Program-made: the position numbers and the translations under genes
Notes under the pieces: generated by a model
Seen by the model: only the letters and a program-made list of their open reading frames with translations
What the model was told of the DNA's origin: nothing
Database searches by the model: none
Part shown: piece by piece, positions 1 to 9,455 of the stretch
How the letters are laid out: every line of letters begins with the position of its first letter
Numbering within the stretch: the first letter of the stretch is position 1
Assembly: GCF_000716875.1 (NCBI RefSeq)
Contig: NZ_JNWQ01000071.1
Coordinates: 1 to 44,164, forward strand
Length of the DNA stretch: 44,164 nt
Direction: 5' to 3'
Origin: Streptomyces novaecaesareae
GTDB taxonomy: Bacteria; Actinomycetota; Actinomycetes; Streptomycetales; Streptomycetaceae

Positions 1-33
1 GCTGGAGGGCGGGTCGCGGGGGACAATGGCGGG

Positions 34-1566
34 GTGATCAGTAGCCCCGTTCTCGACCCGACCCGCCTCGCCAAACTGCGTGAGGCGCTGCTCGCCGCCT
101 CGTTCACCGCCGACGGGTGCCTCGACCTGCTCGGGCCCGCCGGCTACTCGGCCTTGGCCCGCAGCGAGGCGGTCCCGGCGCTGCGTGCGACGCGCGGTGG
201 CAGTCCGCTGGAGACGCTGGTGCGGCTGTTCCTGCTCCAGCAGTCGGTGCCGTACCAGGCGGCCGCCGCCGCGCTGCCGGTGGAGGACTGCCTGGCGGAC
301 GGCTGGCTGCGCCCGGACGGGGATCTGGTGCGCGCCACCGTCGACGTCCGGCCGTACGCCAACGAGGTTGCCGGGATGCCCAGTTCGGATGCCTGGGTGG
401 TCTCCGACCTGGGCTGCGCGGTGGGTGGCGCGGGCGGCATCGGCTCCGGCGAGACCGCGCACGGGGTGGCTCGCAAGGACCTGGTGCTGGGAGTCGGCGG
501 CGCGTCCACCACGCTCGCCAACATCACCGTGCGCCGGCCCGTCCGGTCTGCGCTGGACCTCGGCTCGGGCTCCGGCGTGCAGGCGCTGCACGCGGCCCGG
601 CACGCCGGCACCGTCACCGCCACCGACCTGAACCCGCGCGCCCTGCGCTTCACCGAGCTGACCCTGGCGCTGTCCGGGTTCGACAACACCGAGGTGTCCG
701 CCGGGAGCCTCTTCGAGCCGGTCGGGGAGCGGAAGTTCGACCTGATCGTCTCCAACCCGCCGTTCGTCATCTCGCCCGGCGGCCGGTTCACCTACCGCGA
801 CGGCGGCATGGCCGGCGACGACCTGTGCCGGAGCCTGGTCCGCTCGGCCGCCGACCACCTGGAGCCCGGCGGCTACTGCCAGCTGCTCGCCAACTGGCAG
901 CACGTCAAGGGCGAGGACTGGCACGAGCGGCTGGCCGGGTGGGTCGCGGGCACCGGGCTGGACGCCTGGGTCGTCCAGCGCGAGGTCCAGGACGTGGCCC
1001 AGTACGCCGAGTTGTGGCTGCGCGACGGCGGCGACCACCGCGGCCCGGGCGGCGACTACCAGGCCCGCTACGGCGAGTGGCTGGACGCCTTCGAGGCGGG
1101 CCGGGTCGAGGGCATCGGCATGGGCTGGATCACCCTGCGGGCGAGCGGCGCCGAGCGTCCGACCGTCCGGGTCGAGGAGTGGCCGCACCCGGTGGAGCAG
1201 CCGCTCGGCCCGCACATCGAGGCCTGGTTCGACCGGCAGGACTTCCTCCGCTCGCACGACGACGCGGGCCTGCTCGCAGCCCGCTACGTGCTGGCCGACG
1301 AGGTGGTCCAGGAGCAGGTCGGCGCGCCGGGTGCGGAGGACCCGGAGCACGTGATCCTGCGTCACAACCGCGGCATGCGGCGGGCCACCAAGGTGGACAC
1401 GGTGGGCGCGGGCTTCGTCGGGGTCTGCGACGGGACGCTGTCGGCGGGCGAGATCGTGGACGCCATCGCGCAGCTGCTCGGCGAGGACCGGGTGGTGTTG
1501 CGGGACCGGGTGCCGGAGTCGCTGCGGCTGCTGACCGAGCAGGGGTTCATCGACCCGGTCCGCTGA
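34..1566 (+). CDS. Class I SAM-dependent methyltransferase (HemK/RsmC-like, three-domain)
   Basis: 510-aa protein with a Rossmann methyltransferase core in the middle. Motif I is LDLGSGSGVQAL (about residues 171-182) and motif IV is SNPPFVIS (about 239-246). The NPPF tetrapeptide is typical of enzymes that methylate a planar amide or exocyclic amine, such as HemK/PrmC, RsmC and N6-adenine methylases. About 130 residues precede and 220 follow the core; I recall these flanks being defined as DUF7059 and DUF7782 in actinobacterial homologues. A GTG start at 34 was chosen; an upstream start cannot be excluded because the window begins 33 bases earlier. The gene lies upstream of topA, as I recall for the S. 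coelicolor topA neighbourhood. Substrate (rRNA, protein or DNA) cannot be decided. Confidence 0.85.
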   Translation: MISSPVLDPTRLAKLREALLAASFTADGCLDLLGPAGYSALARSEAVPALRATRGGSPLETLVRLFLLQQSVPYQAAAAALPVEDCLADGWLRPDGDLVRATVDVRPYANEVAGMPSSDAWVVSDLGCAVGGAGGIGSGETAHGVARKDLVLGVGGASTTLANITVRRPVRSALDLGSGSGVQALHAARHAGTVTATDLNPRALRFTELTLALSGFDNTEVSAGSLFEPVGERKFDLIVSNPPFVISPGGRFTYRDGGMAGDDLCRSLVRSAADHLEPGGYCQLLANWQHVKGEDWHERLAGWVAGTGLDAWVVQREVQDVAQYAELWLRDGGDHRGPGGDYQARYGEWLDAFEAGRVEGIGMGWITLRASGAERPTVRVEEWPHPVEQPLGPHIEAWFDRQDFLRSHDDAGLLAARYVLADEVVQEQVGAPGAEDPEHVILRHNRGMRRATKVDTVGAGFVGVCDGTLSAGEIVDAIAQLLGEDRVVLRDRVPESLRLLTEQGFIDPVR

Positions 1567-1570
1567 GGCG

Positions 1571-1618
1571 GGACCCGGAGCCGGACCCGGAGCCGGACCC
1601 GGAGCCGGACCCGGAGCC
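1571..1618. repeat. 4 x 12-bp perfect tandem repeat after a stop codon
   Basis: Four exact copies of GGACCCGGAGCC begin 4 bases after the TGA of the methyltransferase gene. They are non-coding. Confidence 0.9.
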
Positions 1619-1641
1619 CGGGGGGCGCCGGGGGAACGGCC

Positions 1642-1667
1642 GAACCGGGCCGGGCTCGGCCCGGTTC
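1642..1667 (+). terminator. Terminator-like hairpin after the methyltransferase gene
   Basis: Perfect 10-bp stem GAACCGGGCC / GGCCCGGTTC with a 6-nt loop and no U tract, as is common for streptomycete terminators. Confidence 0.55.
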
Positions 1668-1737
1668 ACCCTCCCGTACCCCCTGGTTCGTCCGGCAGCC
1701 GCCGGACGGCTTCCCCCCGTTGGCCCTCCACTGTGAG

Positions 1738-1764
1738 GCTCTGTCCACAGGCTGTGGACAGAGC
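1738..1764. promoter_or_regulatory. 27-bp palindrome containing two inverted DnaA-box-like 9-mers
   Basis: GCTCTGTCCACAG and its exact reverse complement are separated by one G. Each arm contains CTGTCCACA, one base from the TTGTCCACA DnaA box preferred in Streptomyces. The palindrome ends 20 bases before the DUF3592 start. It could bind DnaA or another dimeric regulator, or fold as an RNA hairpin. Confidence 0.5.
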
Positions 1765-1784
1765 TGGGGAGCCGGGGGCCAGGG

Positions 1785-2243
1785 GTGGACACGACGACGG
1801 CGACGGTGGGCGGGCTGGTGCTCGCCCTCTTCGGTGGCGTACTGCTGCTCTGGTGCGCCGCCGAAGTGCGCCTTCGCCACCGGGTGCGCCGCCGGGGCGT
1901 GGCGACGGTGGCCACGGTGGTCTCCGAGGGCGACGAGCACGGCCAGCTGGACAGTGCGCCGCTGCTCTCCTTCTCGGTGCCGCCCTCGGTCGGCGGCTCC
2001 GGCGAGTGCCGGATCGCGGGGCTCGTGCTCACGCGGCCGCGCGGGCATACCCCGCTGCGCCGTCCGGAGCGCTTCGCCCCCGGTGCCTCGGTGCGGATCT
2101 GCTACGACCCGGAGCTCCCGAGCCGGGTGGTGCTGGCGGCCGGGGAGGTCAGCCGCGCGGCCGTCACCGATCTGCTGTGGAGCACGCTGGGGGCGGCCTG
2201 TCTGGCGGCGGGTGCCGGGCTGCTGGCCGCGGTCGGCGGCTGA
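1785..2243 (+). CDS. DUF3592-like small membrane protein
   Basis: 152-aa protein. An N-terminal membrane helix (about residues 7-28) precedes a basic RLRHRVRRRG stretch. The following soluble part is mostly beta and carries the ICYDPELPSRVVLA segment typical of DUF3592. A second hydrophobic helix lies at the C-terminus (about 128-150). The start is GTG 1785, with an AGGG run directly upstream. The gene stands alone between a terminator-like hairpin and topA. Function of the family is unknown. Confidence 0.7.
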   Translation: MDTTTATVGGLVLALFGGVLLLWCAAEVRLRHRVRRRGVATVATVVSEGDEHGQLDSAPLLSFSVPPSVGGSGECRIAGLVLTRPRGHTPLRRPERFAPGASVRICYDPELPSRVVLAAGEVSRAAVTDLLWSTLGAACLAAGAGLLAAVGG

Positions 2244-2556
2244 GGGCCCCGACCGCCCGTCGATTTTCCGTTGACAGATCTTGAAATCCGTCATTCCATC
2301 CTCCGGAACCTGCCGAAGCCCCCCTCCACGGGGCGCGAACCTCCGTCATCGGGTTACCGTTCGAGTGGCGTCGGTGAGACCGGCACGTGAAAACGCGGGA
2401 TCCGTCCGTTTGACAAGGGTGGCCGGGGTACGGTCACACTCCGCTGGTGGGGGTGTCGTGCAGCGGCGGCCCCGGGACGGTGGAGGGGTCGGGCGGAGCG
2501 CAGCCCGTGCTGCCGGCGCCGACCAGCCACATACGGACCGGGAGAGAAGAGCGAAG
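2244..2556 (+). promoter_or_regulatory. Upstream region of topA with two candidate promoters
   Basis: A 313-base non-coding stretch. TTGACA at 2271-2276 is followed after 17 bases by TTCCAT (2294-2299), a plausible housekeeping sigma promoter. A second TTGACA at 2410-2415 has only a weak -10 (CACACT or TCACAC at 18-19 bases). A long leader and GGGAGAGAAG (2540-2549) precede the GTG start. Two promoters with a long leader would suit a supercoiling-regulated topA gene; this is inference. Confidence 0.4.
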
Positions 2557-5427
2557 GTGTCCCCGAGCAGCGAGACCGCGCACGGACAGCGACTCGTCAT
2601 TGTCGAGTCGCCGGCCAAGGCGAAGACGATCAAGGGCTACCTTGGCCCCGGCTACATCGTCGAGGCGAGCGTCGGGCACATCCGCGACCTGCCCAGCACC
2701 GCGGCCGAGGTGCCGGACAAGTACACCGGTGAGGTGCGCCGCCTCGGGGTGGACGTCGACCACGACTTCGCGCCCATCTACGTGGTCAACGCGGACAAGA
2801 AGTCCCAGGTCAGCAAGTTGAAGTCGCTGCTCGCGGAGTCCGACGAGCTCTTCCTCGCCACCGATGAGGACCGCGAGGGCGAGGCCATCGCGTGGCACCT
2901 GCAGCAGGTGCTCAAGCCCAAGGTGCCGGTGCACCGGATGGTGTTCCACGAGATCACCAAGTCGGCGATCCAGGAGGCCGTGGCCAACCCGCGCGAGCTC
3001 AACCAGCGCCTGGTCGACGCCCAGGAGACCCGCCGCATCCTCGACCGCCTCTACGGCTTCGAGGTCTCGCCGGTGCTGTGGAAGAAGGTCATGCCGAAGC
3101 TGTCGGCGGGCCGCGTGCAGTCCGTCGCCACCCGCCTGGTGGTCGAGCGCGAGCGCGAGCGGATGGCCTTCCGCAGTGCGTCGTACTGGGACCTGGTCGG
3201 CACCTTCGGCACCGGCCGCACCCCCGCCGATGCCGCCAACCCGGAGACCTTCGGCGCCCGGCTGGCCTCGGTCGACGGCAAGCGGATCGCCAGCGGCCGG
3301 GACTTCGGGTCGGACGGTCGGCTGAAGGCCGGCAGCACCAACACCCTGCACCTGGACGAGCAGGCCGCCCGCCAGCTGGCCGCCGCCCTCGCGCAGACCG
3401 CGTTCGGCGTCCGCAGCGTCGAGTCCAAGCCCTACCGCCGCTCGCCGTACGCACCGTTCCGCACCACCACGCTCCAGCAGGAGGCCAGCCGCAAGCTGGG
3501 CTTCGGCGCCAAGCGGACCATGCAGGTGGCCCAGAAGCTGTACGAGAACGGCTTCATCACCTATATGCGCACCGACTCCACCACGCTGTCGGAGACCGCG
3601 ATCGCGGCCGCCCGCGCCCAGGTCACCCAGCTGTACGGCGCCGACTACCTGCCGGACGCCCCGCGCACCTACGCCAGCAAGGTCAAGAACGCGCAGGAGG
3701 CGCACGAGGCCGTCCGCCCCTCCGGCGACCGCTTCCGCACCCCCGCCGAGACCGGCCTGACCGGCGACGACTTCAAGCTGTACGAGCTGATCTGGATGCG
3801 CACCGTCGCCTCCCAGATGAAGGACGCGGTCGGCCAGTCCGTCACCGTCCGGGTCGGCGGTACCTCCGCGGACGGCCGGGACGTCGAGTTCTCCGCCTCC
3901 GGCAAGATCATCACCTTCCACGGCTTCCTCAAGGCCTACGTCGAGGGCGCCGACGACCCGAACGCCGAGCTCGACGACCGCGAGCGCCGGCTGCCGCAGG
4001 TCGCCCAGGGCGACCCGCTGGGCGCCGAGCGGATCACCCCGGAGGGCCACGCCACCAAGCCGCCGGCCCGCTACACCGAGGCCTCGCTGGTCAAGGAGCT
4101 GGAGGACCGGGAGATCGGCCGCCCCTCCACCTACGCGTCGATCATCGACACGATCATCCAGCGCCGGTACGTGTTCAAGAAGGGGACGGCGCTCGTCCCG
4201 TCCTTCCTCTCCTTCGCCGTGGTCAACCTGCTGGAGAAGCACTTCGGCCGGCTGGTCGACTACGACTTCACCGCCAAGATGGAGGACGACCTCGACCGGA
4301 TCGCCGCCGGTGAGGCGCAGTCCGTGCCGTGGCTGAAGCGCTTCTACTTCGGCGAGGGCGAGGGCCACGCCGCGGGCGGCGCCGCCGAGGCCGGGAACGG
4401 CGACGGCGACCACCTGGGCGGCCTGAAGGAACTGGTCACCGACCTCGGCGCGATCGACGCCCGGGAGATCAGCTCGTTCCGGATCAGCGACGACATCACC
4501 CTGCGGGTCGGCCGCTACGGCCCGTACGTCGAGCGCGCCTCCACCGTCGAGGGAGAGCCCGGCCAGCGCGCCGACATCCCCGACGAGCTGCCGCCGGACG
4601 AGCTGACCGTCGAGCTGGCCGAGGAACTGCTGGCCAAGCCCAGCGGCGACTTCGAGCTCGGCCCGGACCCGGTCAGCGGCAACATGCTCGTCGCCAAGGA
4701 CGGCCGCTACGGCCCGTACGTGACCGAGATCCTGCCCGAGGGCACGCCCAAGACCGGCAAGAACGCGGTCAAGCCGCGCACCGCCTCGCTGTTCAAGACG
4801 ATGTCGCTGGACACCGTCACGCTGGAGGACGCACTGCGGCTGCTCTCGCTGCCGCGGGTCGTCGGAACCGACACCGAGGGCGCGGAGATCACCGCGCAGA
4901 ACGGCCGCTACGGCCCGTACCTCAAGCGCGGCACCGACTCGCGCTCGCTCACCAGCGAGGACCAGCTCTTCACGATCACCCTCGACGAGGCGCTGGCGAT
5001 CTACGCCCAGCCCAAGCAGCGCGGCCGGGCCGCCGCCGCCCCGCCGCTCAAGGAGCTGGGCAACGACCCGGTCAGCGAGCGCCCGGTGGTGGTCAAGGAC
5101 GGCCGCTTCGGCCCGTACGTGACCGACGGCGAGACCAACGCCACGCTCCGCAAGGACGACGACGTCGAGACCATCACGCCGGAGCGCGGCTACGAGCTGC
5201 TCGCCGAGAAGCGGGCGCGCGGGCCGGTGAAGAAGACGGCGAAGAAGGCCCCGGCGAAGAAGACGGCGGCCAAGAAGGCGACGGCGACCAAGACCGCGGC
5301 CACCAAGACGGCGGCCGCGAAGAAGACCGCCGCCAAGAAGACCACCGCCACCAAGACGGCGGCGGCGAAGAAGACGGTGGCCAAGAAGACGGCGGCGAGC
5401 AAGGCCGCGGCCACCGACGAGGGCTGA
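2557..5427 (+). CDS. topA: DNA topoisomerase I (type IA) with lysine/alanine-rich tail
   Basis: 956 aa. The N-terminal Toprim domain begins RLVIVESPAKAKTIKGYLG and contains DEDREGEAIAWHL. The catalytic tyrosine is in GFITYMRTDSTTL (about residue 330). Instead of zinc fingers the C-terminal part has several repeats built on DGRYGPYV (for example nucleotides 4511, 4702, 4904 and 5101). It ends in about 65 residues of KKTAAKK-type repeats (5227-5412), the basic tail known in actinobacterial TopA to aid DNA binding and processivity. The enzyme relaxes negative supercoils. GTG 2557 was chosen because a GGGAGAGAAG ribosome site precedes it and the conserved N-terminus starts there; the open frame extends to 2281 without conserved sequence. 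Confidence 0.97.
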   Translation: MSPSSETAHGQRLVIVESPAKAKTIKGYLGPGYIVEASVGHIRDLPSTAAEVPDKYTGEVRRLGVDVDHDFAPIYVVNADKKSQVSKLKSLLAESDELFLATDEDREGEAIAWHLQQVLKPKVPVHRMVFHEITKSAIQEAVANPRELNQRLVDAQETRRILDRLYGFEVSPVLWKKVMPKLSAGRVQSVATRLVVERERERMAFRSASYWDLVGTFGTGRTPADAANPETFGARLASVDGKRIASGRDFGSDGRLKAGSTNTLHLDEQAARQLAAALAQTAFGVRSVESKPYRRSPYAPFRTTTLQQEASRKLGFGAKRTMQVAQKLYENGFITYMRTDSTTLSETAIAAARAQVTQLYGADYLPDAPRTYASKVKNAQEAHEAVRPSGDRFRTPAETGLTGDDFKLYELIWMRTVASQMKDAVGQSVTVRVGGTSADGRDVEFSASGKIITFHGFLKAYVEGADDPNAELDDRERRLPQVAQGDPLGAERITPEGHATKPPARYTEASLVKELEDREIGRPSTYASIIDTIIQRRYVFKKGTALVPSFLSFAVVNLLEKHFGRLVDYDFTAKMEDDLDRIAAGEAQSVPWLKRFYFGEGEGHAAGGAAEAGNGDGDHLGGLKELVTDLGAIDAREISSFRISDDITLRVGRYGPYVERASTVEGEPGQRADIPDELPPDELTVELAEELLAKPSGDFELGPDPVSGNMLVAKDGRYGPYVTEILPEGTPKTGKNAVKPRTASLFKTMSLDTVTLEDALRLLSLPRVVGTDTEGAEITAQNGRYGPYLKRGTDSRSLTSEDQLFTITLDEALAIYAQPKQRGRAAAAPPLKELGNDPVSERPVVVKDGRFGPYVTDGETNATLRKDDDVETITPERGYELLAEKRARGPVKKTAKKAPAKKTAAKKATATKTAATKTAAAKKTAAKKTTATKTAAAKKTVAKKTAASKAAATDEG

Positions 5428-5447
5428 CCTCGCGACAGCGGCACCGG

Positions 5448-5475
5448 GCCCGTGCCCCCCACCGGGGGCGCGGGC
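5448..5475 (+). terminator. Terminator-like hairpin after topA
   Basis: Stem GCCCGTGCCCCC / GGGGGCGCGGGC with a 4-nt loop and one G-U pair, 21 bases after the topA stop. Confidence 0.6.
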
Positions 5476-5518
5476 TCGCGCGTTGCCGGGGGCGGGTGGG
5501 CATCCGTGCGGTCGTGGG

Positions 5519-5596
5519 GCGGTCGCGGTGCGGTCGCGGGGCGGGGATGTGTGCGGGGATCCGGCCGGGGATCCGTGCGGGGATGTGTGCGGGGAA
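5519..5596. repeat. Degenerate GGTCGCGG and GTGCGGGGAT direct repeats
   Basis: Short direct repeats (GTGCGGGGAT and GGGGATCCG variants) fill the topA-tmk interval. Non-coding; no function seen. Confidence 0.6.
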
Positions 5597-5663
5597 CGTC
5601 ACAACCCGGTGATGAGCGGGATCCGGAAGCCCGTTCACCACATTCCGGCCAAGCCCCGACCGC

Positions 5664-5669
5664 TACGCT
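5664..5669 (+). promoter_or_regulatory. Leaderless-type -10 element of tmk
   Basis: TACGCT (TANNNT) lies 6 bases before the ATG at 5676. There is no ribosome-binding site, so transcription probably begins at or near the A of ATG. Confidence 0.45.
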
Positions 5670-5675
5670 GACCGT

Positions 5676-8600
5676 ATGACGAGCGAGGAGCAGCCCACCC
5701 CCAGCGTCGCCCCGGCCGCCAGAGCCGCAACGCCCGAGCTGCCCGAGGTCGCGCCCGCCGGCACCCCGGTGGACCGGGCCCGGGCACTGCTGCGGACACG
5801 CGCCTACCGGCGGCTGTGGACCACCCAGCTGATCGGCGGCACCGCCGACCGGCTCGGCCTGCTGGTGCTGCTCGCGCTCACCGTGATCGCCGCGGCCGTG
5901 GGCGGCCAGTTCGGCGACCTGCCGCGCAGCCTCGCCTTCGCCCTCGCCGCGGTCCTCGCCGTCCGGGTGGCGGCCACCGGTCTGGTCGGCGTGGCGCTGC
6001 TCGGCCCCGTGCACCAGCTGGTCGCGGGCAAGCTCGACCGCCGCTGGACCCTGTTCGGCGTCGACGTGCTGCGCGCCCTGCTGATCGGCCTCGCGCCCTG
6101 GTGGACCGTCTGGCTGGGCTCCGGCCCGAAGCCCTCCGGGGCCGCCACCTACGCCCTGCTCGCCACCGTCTTCGTCACCGGCGCCGCCGAGCGGGTCTGG
6201 GGCATCGCCAAGGCCGCCGCCGTCCCGGGCCTGCTGCCGCCGGCCGATCCGTACGCCCCGGCCGCCGAGCAGCGGCCCGCCGCCGCCAACCTGGACACCG
6301 TCCGGGGCGTCGACCGCTTCACCGGCTGGGTCACCGTGCCGCTGGCCGCCGTCGGCCTGGTCGGCTTCACCCTGCTCAACAACATCGGCGCGGCGGCCGG
6401 CTCGGACTGGCTCCGCGCCCACCAGCTCACCTTCGCGGCACTCGGCGCGGCCGGGCTGTTCGCCGCCTCGGCGACCCGCGACTACCTCCAGCAGCTGCCC
6501 GGCGGCCCCGTGGCCGTCGCCCCGCTCTCCCCGCTGCAGGGCCTGCGCGCCCCGACCGACGCCGCCCCCGGCCCCGCGCTGAGCAAGGGCCGCACCGGCA
6601 GCGCCCCGTACTTCACCTTCGCCGTCGCGGCCGGCTTCGCCTCCATGGCGGGCGTCGCCGCGCTGGCGCTGCTCACCGCCGCCGAGCACCGGGCCGGCCC
6701 GATCGGCTACGGCCTGCTGGTGCTGGCCGCCACCGCGGCGCCCGCCCTCGGCGCCCGGCTCACCAGGGCCACGCTGCCCTCGCTCTCCCGCCGCCGCCTG
6801 CTCGCGCTGGCGCTGCTGACCCAGGGCGTCGCGCTGATCCTGGCCGGGCTGGTGCTGGACTACGTCCTCGTCCTGCTGCTCACCGTGCTGGCCGGGCTGG
6901 CCGCCGGGATCGTCGTCTCGGCCGGTCGCACCCTGCTCGCCCAGGAGGTCGAGGAGGCCCGGCTGCCGAAGGTCACCGAGCACCTGTTCGCGGTGCTGCG
7001 GGCCGTGGTCGCCGTCGCCCTGGTGGTCGTCCCGCTGATCGCCGCCGCCTACGGGGACGTCGAGTACGGCACCGTCGAGCCCGGCTCCTTCACCTTCATC
7101 CACGGCGGCGCGGCCCTGGCCGTCGCCACCGCGGGGCTGCTCACGCTCGTCCTCGCCGCCGTCGTGCTGCTGCGCACCGACGACCGGCGCGGCACCGTGC
7201 CCTTCGGCCGGGACCTGGTCGACGCGGTGCGCGGCGCCGCCGGACCGGTGCCGCACCGGGGCGCGGGCACCGGTTTCTTCATCGCCCTGGAGGGCGGCGA
7301 CGGCGCCGGCAAGTCCACCCAGGCCCAGGCGCTCGCCGAGTGGATCCGCGGCAAGGGCCACGAGGTCGTGCTCACCCGGGAGCCCGGCGGCAGCCCGGTC
7401 GGCCAGCGGCTGCGCGGCCTCGTCCTGGACGTCGGCAACACCGGCCTGTCGCACCGCGCCGAGGCGCTGATCTACGCCGCCGACCGCGCCGAGCACGTCG
7501 AGAACGTCATCCGGCCGGCCCTCGCCCGCGGCGCCGTGGTGATCACCGACCGGTACATGGACTCGTCCATCGCCTACCAGGGCGCCGGGCGCGACCTGGC
7601 CGCGACCGAGGTCGCCCGGATCTCCCGCTGGGCCACCGGCGGACTGCTGCCGGACCTGACGGTCGTCCTGGACGTCGACCCGACCAGGGCCAGGGAGCGC
7701 TTCACCGAGGCGCTGGACCGGCTGGAATCCGAGCCCACCGAGTTCCACCAGCGGGTCCGGGCCGGCTTCCTCGCCCTCGCGGCCGCCGACCCGGCGCGCT
7801 ACCTGGTCGTGGACGGCAGCCAGGCCCCCGGCTTCGTCACCACCGCCATCCGGCACCGGCTCGACCGCGAGCTGCCGCTCTCCGAGCAGGAGAAGGCCGC
7901 CCGCGCCGAGCAGGAGCGGCTGGCGAAGGAGGAGGCCGAGCGCCGCGCCGCCGAGGAGGCCCGCAAGAAGGCCGAGGAGGAGGCCGCCGAGCGCAAGCGG
8001 CAGGAGCTGCTGGCGCAGCTGCGCGCCGAGCAGGCCGAGAAGGAGCGACTGGCCAAGGAGGAGGCCGAGCGGGCCGCCGCCGAGGCCCGGCGCAAGGCCG
8101 AGGAGGAGGCGCGCCGCCGGGCGCAGGAGGAAGCCGAGCGCCGCGCCGAGGAGGAGGCCCGTCGCCGGGCGGCGGAGGAGGCCCGGCTGGCCGCCGAGGC
8201 CGCCGAACGCCAGCGGATCGCCGCCGAGGCGGCCGCCCAGGCGGAGCTGCAGCGGCAGCGGGACCTCGCCCGTGAGGAGCAGCGCCGCCGGGCGGAGGAG
8301 GCGCTGCAGCGGGCCGAGGAGGCCCGGCTGGCACAGGCTGCCGCGCTCGCGGCCGCGGCTGCGGCGGCCGAGACGGCGGCGGGCCGGGCGGAGGGCCTGG
8401 CGGAAGGCCTCGCGGAAGGGCGGCCCGTCGGGGTGGGCGGGGCTCCTGGGGGTCAAGGGGCTCCCGGGGTGACGGCCGGGGACGCCATGACCACGGAGCT
8501 GCGGGCGGTCCGGGAGACCCCGACCGGCCCGGCGGACGGACTCGGTGACGAGGCGACGCGCGAGCTGTCGCTGCGGGATCGGCAGGCGGCCGTCCGGGCG

Positions 8601-9206
8601 GCGGAGGCCGCGGAGGCCGCGAAGGCCGCAGCGGCGGGCCGGACCCCTGCGAGCGGGGCGGCCGACGCGACCGCCAAGCTGCCGGTGGTGCCGGCCTCGG
8701 CGGTGGACGAGACGGCCGTGCTGCCGCAGATCCCGGCGGAGGCCGACCGGACCGCGGTGCTGCCGCGGGTCGAGCCGGGCCGCCCCGGGGGCGGGGCACC
8801 GTCGGGCCCGTGGCGGGCGGAGCCGGTGGACAGCACGCGCGAGCTGCCGGTGGTCGGCGGTGAGCCCGCGGCGGCGCCGCAGCCGCCGTCGCGGCCGCAG
8901 GCACAGCCTTACGTTCGGCCGCAGCCGCAGCCGCAGCCGCAGCAGCCGCAGGCTCAGGAGGAGCCGGCCGCCGAGCGGACGCGGCCGGAGTGGGCCGAGG
9001 AGACGCCGATGGACGACCTGCCGAGCCTCACCGACACCCTGCTCGGTTCGCGCGACGAGTGGGCGCGCTGGGGGCACGGCGGCCCGGAGCAGGGCGGCCC
9101 GCAGGGCGGGGCCGCCCGGCGCGACGGGGACGACCAGGGCAAGGCCGACGGCAAGGGCGACGGCGACGGCAAGGGCAAGGGCCGCCGCTGGGGCCGCCGG
9201 GGCTGA
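5676..9206 (+). CDS. tmk: Thymidylate kinase fused to an N-terminal MFS-like membrane domain
   Basis: 1176 aa in three parts. Residues about 40-510 hold roughly 10-12 hydrophobic helices resembling an MFS transporter. Residues about 530-735 are a complete dTMP kinase: P-loop GGDGAGKST near 538, TREPGGSPVG (DR-type base contact) and DRYMDSSIAYQG. Residues 736-900 are a very long charged coiled coil of EEAERRAAEEARKK type. The rest is a low-complexity Pro/Gln/Glu-rich tail. It phosphorylates dTMP to dTDP, here presumably at the membrane. I recall the S. coelicolor homologue being annotated as an integral membrane protein with kinase activity, so the fusion appears genus-wide. The next gene is holB, as in many bacteria. 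Whether the membrane part transports anything is unknown. Confidence 0.93.
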   Translation: MTSEEQPTPSVAPAARAATPELPEVAPAGTPVDRARALLRTRAYRRLWTTQLIGGTADRLGLLVLLALTVIAAAVGGQFGDLPRSLAFALAAVLAVRVAATGLVGVALLGPVHQLVAGKLDRRWTLFGVDVLRALLIGLAPWWTVWLGSGPKPSGAATYALLATVFVTGAAERVWGIAKAAAVPGLLPPADPYAPAAEQRPAAANLDTVRGVDRFTGWVTVPLAAVGLVGFTLLNNIGAAAGSDWLRAHQLTFAALGAAGLFAASATRDYLQQLPGGPVAVAPLSPLQGLRAPTDAAPGPALSKGRTGSAPYFTFAVAAGFASMAGVAALALLTAAEHRAGPIGYGLLVLAATAAPALGARLTRATLPSLSRRRLLALALLTQGVALILAGLVLDYVLVLLLTVLAGLAAGIVVSAGRTLLAQEVEEARLPKVTEHLFAVLRAVVAVALVVVPLIAAAYGDVEYGTVEPGSFTFIHGGAALAVATAGLLTLVLAAVVLLRTDDRRGTVPFGRDLVDAVRGAAGPVPHRGAGTGFFIALEGGDGAGKSTQAQALAEWIRGKGHEVVLTREPGGSPVGQRLRGLVLDVGNTGLSHRAEALIYAADRAEHVENVIRPALARGAVVITDRYMDSSIAYQGAGRDLAATEVARISRWATGGLLPDLTVVLDVDPTRARERFTEALDRLESEPTEFHQRVRAGFLALAAADPARYLVVDGSQAPGFVTTAIRHRLDRELPLSEQEKAARAEQERLAKEEAERRAAEEARKKAEEEAAERKRQELLAQLRAEQAEKERLAKEEAERAAAEARRKAEEEARRRAQEEAERRAEEEARRRAAEEARLAAEAAERQRIAAEAAAQAELQRQRDLAREEQRRRAEEALQRAEEARLAQAAALAAAAAAAETAAGRAEGLAEGLAEGRPVGVGGAPGGQGAPGVTAGDAMTTELRAVRETPTGPADGLGDEATRELSLRDRQAAVRAAEAAEAAKAAAAGRTPASGAADATAKLPVVPASAVDETAVLPQIPAEADRTAVLPRVEPGRPGGGAPSGPWRAEPVDSTRELPVVGGEPAAAPQPPSRPQAQPYVRPQPQPQPQQPQAQEEPAAERTRPEWAEETPMDDLPSLTDTLLGSRDEWARWGHGGPEQGGPQGGAARRDGDDQGKADGKGDGDGKGKGRRWGRRG

Positions 9207-9266
9207 CCGGACACGTGTGCACGGCGCCGTCGGGGCAGGCCCCCGGCGGCGCCGCCGCGTTTCGGC

Positions 9267-9302
<36 letters not shown>

Positions 9303-9455
9303 CCGCGGTCTCGGCCGCGGCGCTGCCGCCGTCCCGGCTGGCGTGCCCTGGCCGGCGTGACCCGGACGGCGCAATGGCTGTCGGAGCGGAGACGTATGCT
9401 CGACGGCGGGGAAGAGGCGCCGCTGGCGCTGCCGTACGGAGCTTGGGAGCAGCAG

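Noticed and set aside
2281..2556. Upstream extension of TopA by 92 residues
   Set aside because: No conserved sequence before RLVIVESPAKAK, and GTG 2557 has a good ribosome site; the extension contains the candidate promoters.
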